From Clostridia bacterium (lineage in GTDB: Bacteria; Bacillota_A; Clostridia; Oscillospirales; CAG-272), in assembly GCA_017453335.1 (NCBI GenBank), contig JAFTKI010000045.1:1-8836 (forward strand): 8,836 nucleotides of DNA, written 5' to 3'. How positions within the stretch are numbered: position 1 is the stretch's first letter; every line of letters begins with the position of its first letter. Positions 1-5,998 of the stretch are shown here, piece after piece. The notes beneath the pieces are model-generated. The model saw nothing but the letters and a program-made list of their open reading frames with translations, had not been told where the DNA came from and ran no database searches. Made by a program: the position numbers and the translations under genes.

Positions 1-151
1 ATGGTTTCAACTTTTGAAAATGATTATGTCCTTTTTGTTTGACAAAAACGTTTTACAACAATAAAATGCGTTATCTTTGAGTTGTTTATGTTTATAGTCC
101 GTCATTTTCCCAAGCGAATGATTATTGAAAGCCTTCTCCTCAAGGAGAAGG
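1..151. repeat. Direct repeat, copy 1 (period 157)
   Basis: Bases 1-151 recur at 158-308 with only three differences (103/260 C-T, 141/298 C-T, 142/299 A-G). The unit is AT-rich, has no convincing ORF, carries a promoter-like sequence at 39-67 and ends in a palindrome. The left boundary cannot be fixed because the repeat starts at the window edge; more copies may lie upstream. The near identity suggests a recent duplication or gene-conversion-like homogenisation. Confidence 0.93.
39..67 (+). promoter_or_regulatory. Putative sigma-A promoter in repeat copy 1
   Basis: TTGACA at 39-44 and TAAAAT at 62-67 are separated by exactly 17 bases. The spacer contains the perfect palindrome AAAACGTTTT (45-54), and a dyad TTTTTGT/ACAAAAA (32-38/42-48) overlaps the -35 box; either could be an operator. 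Transcription would start near base 74 and run into the palindrome at 125-158. No coding gene lies downstream on this strand, so the product would be a short RNA, if it is made at all. Confidence 0.55.
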
Positions 152-158
152 CTCTCAA
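125..158. repeat. Palindromic hairpin element, short form
   Basis: Bases 125-140 and 143-158 form a 16-bp inverted repeat with one mismatch and a 2-base gap. The core is CCTTCTCCT/AGGAGAAGG. The right half (132-158) is the exact reverse complement of 3781-3807. Both outer flanks resemble the TTGARAG outer end seen at 282 and 3781, so this may be an element reduced to its end hairpin alone (inference). Confidence 0.75.
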
Positions 159-308
159 TGGTTTCAACTTTTGAAAATGATTATGTCCTTTTTGTTTGAC
201 AAAAACGTTTTACAACAATAAAATGCGTTATCTTTGAGTTGTTTATGTTTATAGTCCGTTATTTTCCCAAGCGAATGATTATTGAAAGCCTTCTCCTTGA
301 GGAGAAGG
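158..308. repeat. Direct repeat, copy 2
   Basis: This is the second copy of the 151-bp unit. The match ends inside the terminal hairpin: after base 308 this copy continues into TGGCGGCGAAAGCC, while copy 1 continues into CTCTCAA. The two-base loop of the hairpin is TG here and CA in copy 1, which are reverse complements of each other. That fits inversion of the palindrome between copies. Confidence 0.93.
196..224 (+). promoter_or_regulatory. Putative sigma-A promoter in repeat copy 2
   Basis: This is an exact duplicate of the copy 1 promoter: TTGACA at 196-201, a 17-base spacer and TAAAAT at 219-224. The predicted start near 231 would give an RNA crossing the hairpins at 289-308, 312-323 and 338-352. 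It would then head toward the 3' end of the convergent ATPase gene. Confidence 0.55.
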
Positions 309-336
309 TGGCGGCGAAAGCCGACGGATGAGGTGT
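282..336 (+). repeat. Short hairpin repeat, CCTTCTCC type
   Basis: After the outer flank TTGAAAG comes the hairpin CCTTCTCC-TTGA-GGAGAAGG (289-308), a second hairpin CGGC-GAAA-GCCG (312-323), and the conserved tail ACGGATGAGGTG. The order hairpin, TGGC, second hairpin, ACGGA-GAGG is shared with 3781-3842 and with the left arm of the 7352-7472 element. A further small hairpin, GGATGC-GAA-GCATCC, follows at 338-352. Confidence 0.8.
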
Positions 337-423
337 AGGATGCGAAGCATCCGTAAAAAAATACAAACGAGTGCTTTTTAAGGTGTCAAAGAGAAAAGTG
401 GCTAAGGAGTCAGATTTTTTAAA

Positions 424-458
424 AAGTGAAACAGCCGTGGGCATCGCCCACGGCTGTT
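424..458 (-). terminator. Rho-independent terminator of the P-type ATPase gene
   Basis: A perfect 13-bp stem (430-442 with 446-458, AACAGCCGTGGGC) closes a 3-base loop just 15 bases past the stop codon. Read on the minus strand it is followed by TCACTTTTT. The U-tract is short and offset, but the position and GC-rich stem fit a terminator. Confidence 0.8.
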
Positions 459-473
459 CTGTTGTTATTTTAA

Positions 474-3176
474 TTATGCCTTTTTCTTTGCGATCGCTCT
501 TTGAATCAGCTTTACGATCTCCACGATCGGGATGACGCAAACGCCGAGCAGGATCGCAATTGCATACTCGCTCAGGTCAACGGCAACAAAGCCGAATGCA
601 TTTGCGATGAAGGGAATCTCGCAAACCAGAGTGGTCAGAATGAGAGAGCCTGCGGCTGCTGCCCAAAGAACCACGTTTGCGGTCTTCAGAGTGAAGATGC
701 TTCCTCTCTGCGAACGCATGTTCAAGCTGTGGAAGATCTCCGCCATCGACATGGTCAGGAACGCCATGGTCATGCCTTGATCGCTGATGAAGCTCGAATC
801 GAAGAATAGGGGATTGTCGAAAGCGGCGGCAAAATTCAGAGCAAAGAGATTGTGTTCGCCCGTGATCTGCATGCAACGGCCGATCACATAGGAGATCAGC
901 ACGAGCGCTGCAACCATAAAGCCTTGGTATACCACATCAAAGCCCATGCCGCCCGAGAAGATACCCGATTTCGCGTCACGGGGCTTACGCTTCATGATGT
1001 CTGCCTCTGCCTTTTCCATACCGAGTGCCAAAGCGGGAAGGCTGTCGGTTACCAGGTTGATCCACAACAGGTGAACCGGCTTGAGGATCGTAAATCCGAG
1101 CAGAGTTGCTACGAAGATACTGATGACCTCGCTCATGTTGGAGCCGAGCAGGAACTGAATTGCCTTACGGATGTTGTCGTAAATACGGCGGCCTTCCGAA
1201 ACGGCACCCACGATGGTGGCAAAGTTGTCGTCTGCCAGAACCATGTCGGCAACGTTCTTGGTAACGTCGGTACCCGTGATACCCATACCAACACCGATAT
1301 CGGCGGTCTTGATCGAGGGAGCGTCGTTTACACCGTCACCGGTCATAGCGGTTACATAGCCTGCCTTTTTCCAAGCCGACACGATACGAGTCTTATGCTC
1401 GGGCTGAACGCGGGCGTAAACGCTGATGGATTGGAACTTGGATTCGAACTCGGCATCGTCCATCTCGTTGAGCTGTGCGCCCGTGATGGCAACCGAGGTC
1501 TCGGTCATGATACCCAGCTCCTTTGCGATAGCAACGGCGGTATCAATGTGGTCACCCGTGATCATGATCGGGCGAATACCTGCACTGCGGCATTCCACGA
1601 TCGCGTCCTTTACCTCGGGACGAACGGGGTCGATCATTCCGCAAAGACCAACAAAGCAGAGATCGCACTCCAGTGCTTCGGGCTCAAAGCTTGTGGGCTT
1701 TTCGGTGTATACGCGCTCGGCACACGCCAGTACGCGCAGAGCCTTGTCTGCCATAGCCTTGTTTGCGGCAAGGATCTCTTTTTTGTATTCCTCGGTCATG
1801 GGAACGGGCCGACCGTCCTTGAGGTAGGTCTTACATTTTCCGATGACTACGTCGGGCGCACCCTTGGTGTATTGGATGAAACGACCGTCCAAGGGATGAA
1901 CGGTGGACATCATCTTTCTGCCCGAATCAAAGGGAGCTTCGCCCGCACGGGGATAGCTTGCCTTCAGGTCGTATTTTTTCAGACCCAGCTTGTTTGCCCA
2001 TGCAACCAAAGCCGCCTCGGTAGGCTCACCTGTCACGTTTCCGTCGGTGTCCAGCTCTGCATCGCAACAAAGAGCCATTGCTCTTGCAAGGTGGTTCTGA
2101 TCCTCGCCGAAGTGATCGACAACGGTCATCTTGTTTTGTGTCAGGGTACCCGTTTTATCCGAGCAGATAATCTGCGCGCATCCCAGCGTTTCAACAGCGG
2201 TCAGCTTACGGATGATGGCGTTACGCTTGGACATATTGGTAACGCCGATCGAAAGCACAACGGTAACCACGGCTGCCAAGCCCTCGGGGATCGCGGCAAC
2301 TGCCAGCGAAACGGCAACCATGAACGAGGGAAGAACGGTTTCCTGGAAGCTGAAGTTGCCTGCGCGGAGGAGTTGAACGCCGAACACCAATACGCAGATA
2401 CCCAGAACCAACCAGGTCAGGATCTTGGAAAGCTGGCTGAGCTTGATCTGCAAGGGTGTTTGACCTTCCTCTGCCTGTGCCAGTGCGTCTGCGATCTTAC
2501 CCATTTCGGTATCCATACCCGTTGCGGTGACCACAACGGTACCTCTTCCGTAAACAACGGTAGAGCCCATGTAGACCATGTTTTTACGGTCGCCCAGAGA
2601 AATATCCTTGGCACCCTCTGCAACAGAAAGGCACTCGGACTGCTTGGTAACGGGAACCGATTCACCGGTCAGTGCGGCTTCTTCGATCTTCATGCTTGCA
2701 TTTTCCAGAATACGGGCATCTGCGGGAACCGCATCACCTGCTTCAAGAAGCACGATGTCACCGACTACCAGATCTTCACTGTGTACGATCTGCACCTTAC
2801 CGTCGCGCAGAACCTTTGAGGTAGCTGCCGACATTTCCTGAAGGGCTTCGATCGCCTTTTCTGCCTTGCTTTCCTGATAAACACCGAGAACCGCGTTGAT
2901 CAGAACCACCGCAAGGATGATGATCACATCGGTAAAGGGTTCATTCTCCACCACAGCCAGCACACCGCTGATTGCTGCAGCAACCAGAAGAATGATGGTC
3001 ATTGGATCGGCAAGCTGCTCCAAGAATCTGCGAAGGATCGATTTGCCCTTTGCGGCAGCCAACTTGTTTTTACCGTTTTGTTCCAAGCGTTTGGTTGCCT
3101 CGGCGGTGCTAAGACCTGCCTCGGTTGAATCCAACTGCTTCAGAACTTCTTCTTTTTCGGTACAGTAGAACTTCAT
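474..3176 (-). CDS. P2-type Ca2+/Mn2+-transporting ATPase
   Basis: This is a 900-residue ATP-driven cation pump of the plasma membrane, full length for the SERCA/PMCA-like bacterial family. Visible motifs in order are the cation-transporter N-terminal region, membrane segments M1-M2 (about 59-99), TGES of the actuator domain (170-173), M3-M4 with PEGL (297-300), the phosphorylated aspartate in DKTGTLT (D340), KGAPD of the nucleotide domain (438-442), TGDGVND (612-618), and M5-M10 (about 672-893). Likely cation ligands are E298, N680, E683, N707, T710, D711 and E813. They match SERCA positions of both ion sites, including the M8 glutamate that some bacterial pumps replace. AAGGAG lies about 8 bases before the ATG, which supports this start. 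The leader carries a Mn2+-class riboswitch, so Mn2+ export is as plausible as Ca2+ export. The family is certain; the substrate is not proven. Confidence 0.96.
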   Translation of the reverse strand: MKFYCTEKEEVLKQLDSTEAGLSTAEATKRLEQNGKNKLAAAKGKSILRRFLEQLADPMTIILLVAAAISGVLAVVENEPFTDVIIILAVVLINAVLGVYQESKAEKAIEALQEMSAATSKVLRDGKVQIVHSEDLVVGDIVLLEAGDAVPADARILENASMKIEEAALTGESVPVTKQSECLSVAEGAKDISLGDRKNMVYMGSTVVYGRGTVVVTATGMDTEMGKIADALAQAEEGQTPLQIKLSQLSKILTWLVLGICVLVFGVQLLRAGNFSFQETVLPSFMVAVSLAVAAIPEGLAAVVTVVLSIGVTNMSKRNAIIRKLTAVETLGCAQIICSDKTGTLTQNKMTVVDHFGEDQNHLARAMALCCDAELDTDGNVTGEPTEAALVAWANKLGLKKYDLKASYPRAGEAPFDSGRKMMSTVHPLDGRFIQYTKGAPDVVIGKCKTYLKDGRPVPMTEEYKKEILAANKAMADKALRVLACAERVYTEKPTSFEPEALECDLCFVGLCGMIDPVRPEVKDAIVECRSAGIRPIMITGDHIDTAVAIAKELGIMTETSVAITGAQLNEMDDAEFESKFQSISVYARVQPEHKTRIVSAWKKAGYVTAMTGDGVNDAPSIKTADIGVGMGITGTDVTKNVADMVLADDNFATIVGAVSEGRRIYDNIRKAIQFLLGSNMSEVISIFVATLLGFTILKPVHLLWINLVTDSLPALALGMEKAEADIMKRKPRDAKSGIFSGGMGFDVVYQGFMVAALVLISYVIGRCMQITGEHNLFALNFAAAFDNPLFFDSSFISDQGMTMAFLTMSMAEIFHSLNMRSQRGSIFTLKTANVVLWAAAAGSLILTTLVCEIPFIANAFGFVAVDLSEYAIAILLGVCVIPIVEIVKLIQRAIAKKKA

Positions 3177-3221
3177 TGGAAACTCTCCTTATCTTATTTT
3201 TCCGAATGAGACGGGGCATAG

Positions 3222-3260
3222 AAAAAACAAAACCCATGCATGAATCTCGGTATGCATAGG
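3222..3260 (-). terminator. Leader terminator of the riboswitch expression platform
   Basis: On the minus strand, CCTATGCAT (3252-3260) pairs with ATGCATGGG (3233-3241), a 9-bp stem with one G-U pair and a 10-base loop. TTTTGTTTTTT follows (3222-3232). It lies between the aptamer and the ATPase start codon, so it would stop transcription before the gene. The 5' arm can instead pair with upstream leader bases 3286-3298, giving an antiterminator. Confidence 0.8.
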
Positions 3261-3307
3261 TCTGAATTTCATATCAACAAGACGAATGTATAGCCGAGTA
3301 GTTATAC

Positions 3308-3397
3308 ATGAGTCTCGCAATTTAAAGCAAGCCAGGCCGAGCGGGCCAAGATGTTGACTTACTACGCATCATTTGCGTTTGCTACTCCCTCATTCGG
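3308..3397 (-). promoter_or_regulatory. yybP-ykoY-type (manganese) riboswitch aptamer
   Basis: Read on the minus strand, the leader has the conserved blocks of this class in order. GGAGTAGC (3381-3388) is followed by a hairpin ACGCA/TGCGT (3364-3378), then AAGTCAACATC, a GC hairpin and TGGCTT. GCGAGAC (3312-3318) closes the aptamer. P1 is ATGAG (3389-3393) with CTCAT (3308-3312). AAGTCA and TGGCTT can pair across the GC hairpin, as in characterised members. Members of this class sense Mn2+ and often precede P-type ATPases or Mn exporters. The match is by eye to remembered consensus blocks, not from a covariance model. Confidence 0.83.
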
Positions 3398-3412
3398 AAT
3401 ATTGCGTAAATC

Positions 3413-3441
3413 ATTATAACACTCTTTGAATAGTTTGTCAA
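3413..3441 (-). promoter_or_regulatory. Sigma-A promoter of the ATPase leader
   Basis: On the minus strand, TTGACA (3436-3441) and TATAAT (3413-3418) are separated by 17 bases, a full consensus match. An A/T-rich stretch lies upstream. The predicted start near 3406 puts the riboswitch P1 strand within about 10 bases of the transcript 5' end, which supports the leader model. Confidence 0.9.
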
Positions 3442-3780
3442 GGGATTTTCAAAAAATTTCCAATTAACAAAAGAAGGAAACTATCAAGAGTATGTACACA
3501 CGCAGACAAATTTATGCAAAACAGGCGGATTTTGTACACCTCATCCACCACTGCGTGGTCCCCCCTTGTCTCGCTGCGACTCTGTCACGCTCGGGTTCTA
3601 ACAGCCCACAGGGCTGTTATTCATTCCCCTCGCGCCGCTCCACTACCTCAAGGAGAAGGCTTCCGAGAATCAACTGCTTGAGTCGATTAAAGCCAGCCGT
3701 TTTGTATCATTCAAAAAATTCGGAAGTATGATGTAAAAGCGTATCAAAAAGAAAGGTTAACCTTGCCAAAGGCAGGAACT
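3442..3780. other. Intergenic region without a convincing gene
   Basis: No ORF here has good coding character. A 79-codon plus-strand frame from 3492 runs through a repeat and resembles nothing I recognise. The stretch holds the mosaic repeat at 3537-3661 and a motif CCGTTTTGTATCATT (3697-3711). That motif matches the reverse complement of the interior of the 7352-7472 element at 14 of 15 positions, so more degraded element sequence may extend to about 3711. Confidence 0.6.
3537..3661. repeat. Degenerate or mosaic palindromic repeat element
   Basis: The left end CACCTCATCC and right end CTCAAGGAGAAGGCT match, in inverted orientation, the two ends of the CCTTCTCC-type repeat (compare 282-336 and 3781-3842). 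The interior is different: it contains the hairpin AACAGCCC-ACA-GGGCTGTT (3600-3618) and GC-rich sequence. The partner arm of the right-hand hairpin is missing. It reads as a decayed or recombined element. Confidence 0.55.
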
Positions 3781-3842
3781 TTGAGAGCCTTCTCCTTGAG
3801 GAGAAGGTGGCACGAGCTTGCGAGTGAGTGACGGATGAGGTG
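3781..3842 (+). repeat. Short hairpin repeat, CCTTCTCC type
   Basis: The outer flank TTGAGAG is followed by CCTTCTCC-TTGA-GGAGAAGG (3788-3807), a TGGC junction, a variable middle, and the tail GACGGATGAGGTG. It matches the copy at 282-336 at both ends; the middle differs. It lies downstream of the terminator of the GH127 gene. Confidence 0.8.
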
Positions 3843-3919
3843 TCTCAAGGCGGTTTGGGGAAGGCAACGGCCGGGTGTGCGCGCAAGCTTTTGAATTGGG
3901 GGAGAGTGTGCGAAGACAG

Positions 3920-3956
3920 AAAAACAGGCGGACTTTTTTGCTAAAAGTCCGCCTGT
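3920..3956 (-). terminator. Rho-independent terminator of the GH127 gene
   Basis: A perfect 14-bp stem (ACAGGCGGACTTTT at 3924-3937 with 3943-3956) closes a 5-base loop, 11 bases past the stop codon. On the minus strand a T-tract follows directly (3920-3924). This is a strong terminator for the leftward gene and marks it as a single-gene unit. Confidence 0.88.
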
Positions 3957-3967
3957 GGAGTTATTGA

Positions 3968-5788
3968 TCAGGATCTGTGCAGGGCGTTGAGCCAAACAGA
4001 AACAAATGCATTGCTGTTCATCCAAAGCTTACCGCAGGATGCGTAGTCGGTCAGAAGCAGGTCGCCGTTCTCACACGACAGGATCATACGCACAAGCTCA
4101 CCGTCCTCGGCATCAACCAGCTTGTAATCGCTGTCCGACAACGGGATAAAGGGAGATTCTACCGATCTGTCATCCTTCATCGCGTCACGCGCCATAACGA
4201 GCGCACCGTAGGTGTATGCGGTCTTGTCACCCAGCATGTGACGAACCAGCTTCATTTCCAAGGAAACCTCAACCGTGTCGCCGTTCTTCCATTCGCGGCA
4301 AACGGTGTAATAGCCTGCCGTTGCTTTCTCTGCTTTTCCGTTTACCGCAACGGTGGCGTTTTCGCACCATGCGGGAATGCGGATCGAAAGAGCGAAGGTC
4401 GCGGGATCGGACAGCGAGATCGAGAGCGTTGCGTTGCCCTTTGCGGGATATTCGGTCTTGGTGCAGATCTGTACCTTCGTGCCGTTTTCCAGCGTGGTGT
4501 TAATGGCACCTGCCAAAAGGTGATTGATGGCAAGACCGTTTTCGGTCTTCAAAGCCGCACCCAAGGGAAGCAGGGCAGTACCTGCCGAGCCGATGCAGGC
4601 ACAGCAGCCGTAGAATTCGCCCTCTTTCTCTCCTTTGGGAATGAATCTTTGCAAGCCGCCCGTGGATTTTCCGCGCTTACCGATGTAAAGCGGGCTGTAG
4701 CTGTCAAAGGTTACGGGATCAAGCGTAAAGCTTTCTCTGTCGGGGCGGGTTTTTCCGCGTTGCAGATGAATGTTCACGCTTCCGTGCATTGCGTTGTATG
4801 CCGCCTGCTCAATGCGGTCGGCGTATTTTGCCTCACCCGTCAGGAGCAACAGGCGGGAGAGCAGACGCATCCAGGTAACAGTTACACAGGTCTCCTGCAT
4901 GATCATCGAGGAGAAGAAGGACTGCATCTTGGCGGAGTGGTCAAACAGCTCGTGCGTGCAACCCGAGCAACCGATAAGGGTAATGTCGGTCTCGTTGACC
5001 TTCTCAACAAACTTCTGTACTGCCTCAAGATATTTCTTCTCACCCGTTACCTCGTAGTAGCCGAGAACGCCCTCAAAATAGGACATGGTCTCGTATGCCT
5101 TGACCTCGGGGTACTGATAGGGAGCCAGCTTGTCTTCAAGTGCAAGATCGATGAGATTTCCTCCCGAGCAGCCGCCCGTTTTGATCAAATAGGTTGCAAA
5201 ATCAAAGTATTTCTGCTCGCCCGTGCGTGTGTACAATTCAACGAACGGCTCCAGGATCGATGCCGAGTTGACACCCAGCCATGCCTGGGAGGTTTCAAAA
5301 ATGGTCTGTTGACCTTCCTTGTCGCCAACGTGCTCCACGATGTAGTCGGCGTGGCGGCAGAGTGCGGCAAGAATACGCTCGTTCAACGCCTCGTCCTTCG
5401 AGATCCGCATAAAGTGCATCATGCCCGTAAGAACGTACTTTCTGCCCCACATATCCCAGCCGTTGAATTCCTCGGCGGTGGAGTAGGTTGCAAAGCGTCC
5501 GTCCTCGCGCTGTGCGTCAAGAAGACCGCGGACTGCTTCTTCCAGCACCTCGTAAAGCTCCTTTGTGGGATGGTACATATAGGTCAGGCAGGCTCCGCGC
5601 ATCATCTTGCCCCAATATTCGCAACGCCATGCGTGGTCGTCGTCGGCGTCGTAGGTAAACACCTTTACGAATTGCTCCCACAGCACGCGGTTTTTGAGCT
5701 GATGCGATTCGGTGAACAGTACGTATTCGTGCGCCGCTCCCGAATAGGCGGCATCGCCAATGCCCAGATAATTCATCTTATTCTTCAT
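3968..5788 (-). CDS. Glycoside hydrolase family 127 (beta-L-arabinofuranosidase type)
   Basis: This is a 606-residue protein of the DUF1680/GH127 family, whose characterised member HypBA1 removes terminal beta-L-arabinofuranose from plant hydroxyproline-linked glycans. The N-terminal part (about 10-430) reads as the (alpha/alpha)6 barrel and the remainder as beta-sandwich domains. The zinc-site and catalytic residues appear conserved: E299 and C301 in QETC, and C395-C396 in YGCCACIG, corresponding to E338, C340, C417 and C418 of HypBA1. There is no signal peptide, so it should act in the cytoplasm on imported oligosaccharides. It is somewhat shorter than HypBA1 (about 658 residues). AAGGAGA lies about 10 bases before the first ATG, favouring it over the Met at residue 5. 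No transporter or other glycosidase lies beside it, so its natural substrate cannot be read from context. Confidence 0.88.
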   Translation of the reverse strand: MKNKMNYLGIGDAAYSGAAHEYVLFTESHQLKNRVLWEQFVKVFTYDADDDHAWRCEYWGKMMRGACLTYMYHPTKELYEVLEEAVRGLLDAQREDGRFATYSTAEEFNGWDMWGRKYVLTGMMHFMRISKDEALNERILAALCRHADYIVEHVGDKEGQQTIFETSQAWLGVNSASILEPFVELYTRTGEQKYFDFATYLIKTGGCSGGNLIDLALEDKLAPYQYPEVKAYETMSYFEGVLGYYEVTGEKKYLEAVQKFVEKVNETDITLIGCSGCTHELFDHSAKMQSFFSSMIMQETCVTVTWMRLLSRLLLLTGEAKYADRIEQAAYNAMHGSVNIHLQRGKTRPDRESFTLDPVTFDSYSPLYIGKRGKSTGGLQRFIPKGEKEGEFYGCCACIGSAGTALLPLGAALKTENGLAINHLLAGAINTTLENGTKVQICTKTEYPAKGNATLSISLSDPATFALSIRIPAWCENATVAVNGKAEKATAGYYTVCREWKNGDTVEVSLEMKLVRHMLGDKTAYTYGALVMARDAMKDDRSVESPFIPLSDSDYKLVDAEDGELVRMILSCENGDLLLTDYASCGKLWMNSNAFVSVWLNALHRS

Positions 5789-5823
5789 AGCAAAAATTCT
5801 CCTTTGCCAAAATGGTTGATTTT

Positions 5824-5851
5824 ATTATAACATGAAAACAAAAAAAGTCAA
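5824..5851 (-). promoter_or_regulatory. Sigma-A promoter of the GH127 gene
   Basis: On the minus strand, TTGACT (5846-5851) and TATAAT (5824-5829) are separated by 16 bases. The predicted start near 5817 leaves a short leader before the ribosome binding site at about 5799-5806. No clear operator is seen. Confidence 0.8.
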
Positions 5852-5919
5852 CGTTTTATCGCCAAAAATGAAAGAAAACCCCAAAAAAGGAAAAATTGAC
5901 GAAATTTTCACAAAAGGTA

Positions 5920-5948
5920 TTGATAAATAACCGTAATTGTGTTAAAAT
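5920..5948 (+). promoter_or_regulatory. Sigma-A promoter of pgk
   Basis: TTGATA (5920-5925) and TAAAAT (5943-5948) are separated by 17 bases. Transcription would start near 5955, giving a leader of about 45 bases with GGAAAGGA at 5981-5988 before the ATG. The promoter is divergent from that of the GH127 gene, about 70 bases away, in a very A/T-rich stretch. Confidence 0.78.
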
Positions 5949-5998
5949 ATATGTGTATGGAATTTTTAAAGTAATTTATAGGAAAGGAATCCAAAATT

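Noticed and set aside
852..2819. 655-codon open frame on the plus strand opposite the ATPase gene
   Set aside because: It is an antisense shadow of a well-conserved P-type ATPase; its translation is rich in Cys, His and Gly with no family likeness, and it has no ribosome binding site or promoter.
3492..3731. 79-codon plus-strand ORF possibly encoding a small protein
   Set aside because: It runs through a degenerate repeat element, has only a poorly spaced AAGGAA upstream, and its product resembles nothing I recognise.
3977..5830. 617-codon plus-strand frame opposite the GH127 gene
   Set aside because: It mirrors the GH127 gene almost exactly and shows no recognisable domain; the GH127 frame has catalytic motifs, a ribosome binding site, a promoter and a terminator.
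5896..5926. Second pgk promoter, TTGACG with TGATAA
   Set aside because: The spacer is 19 bases and the -10 match is poor; the TTGATA-17-TAAAAT pair just downstream is better.
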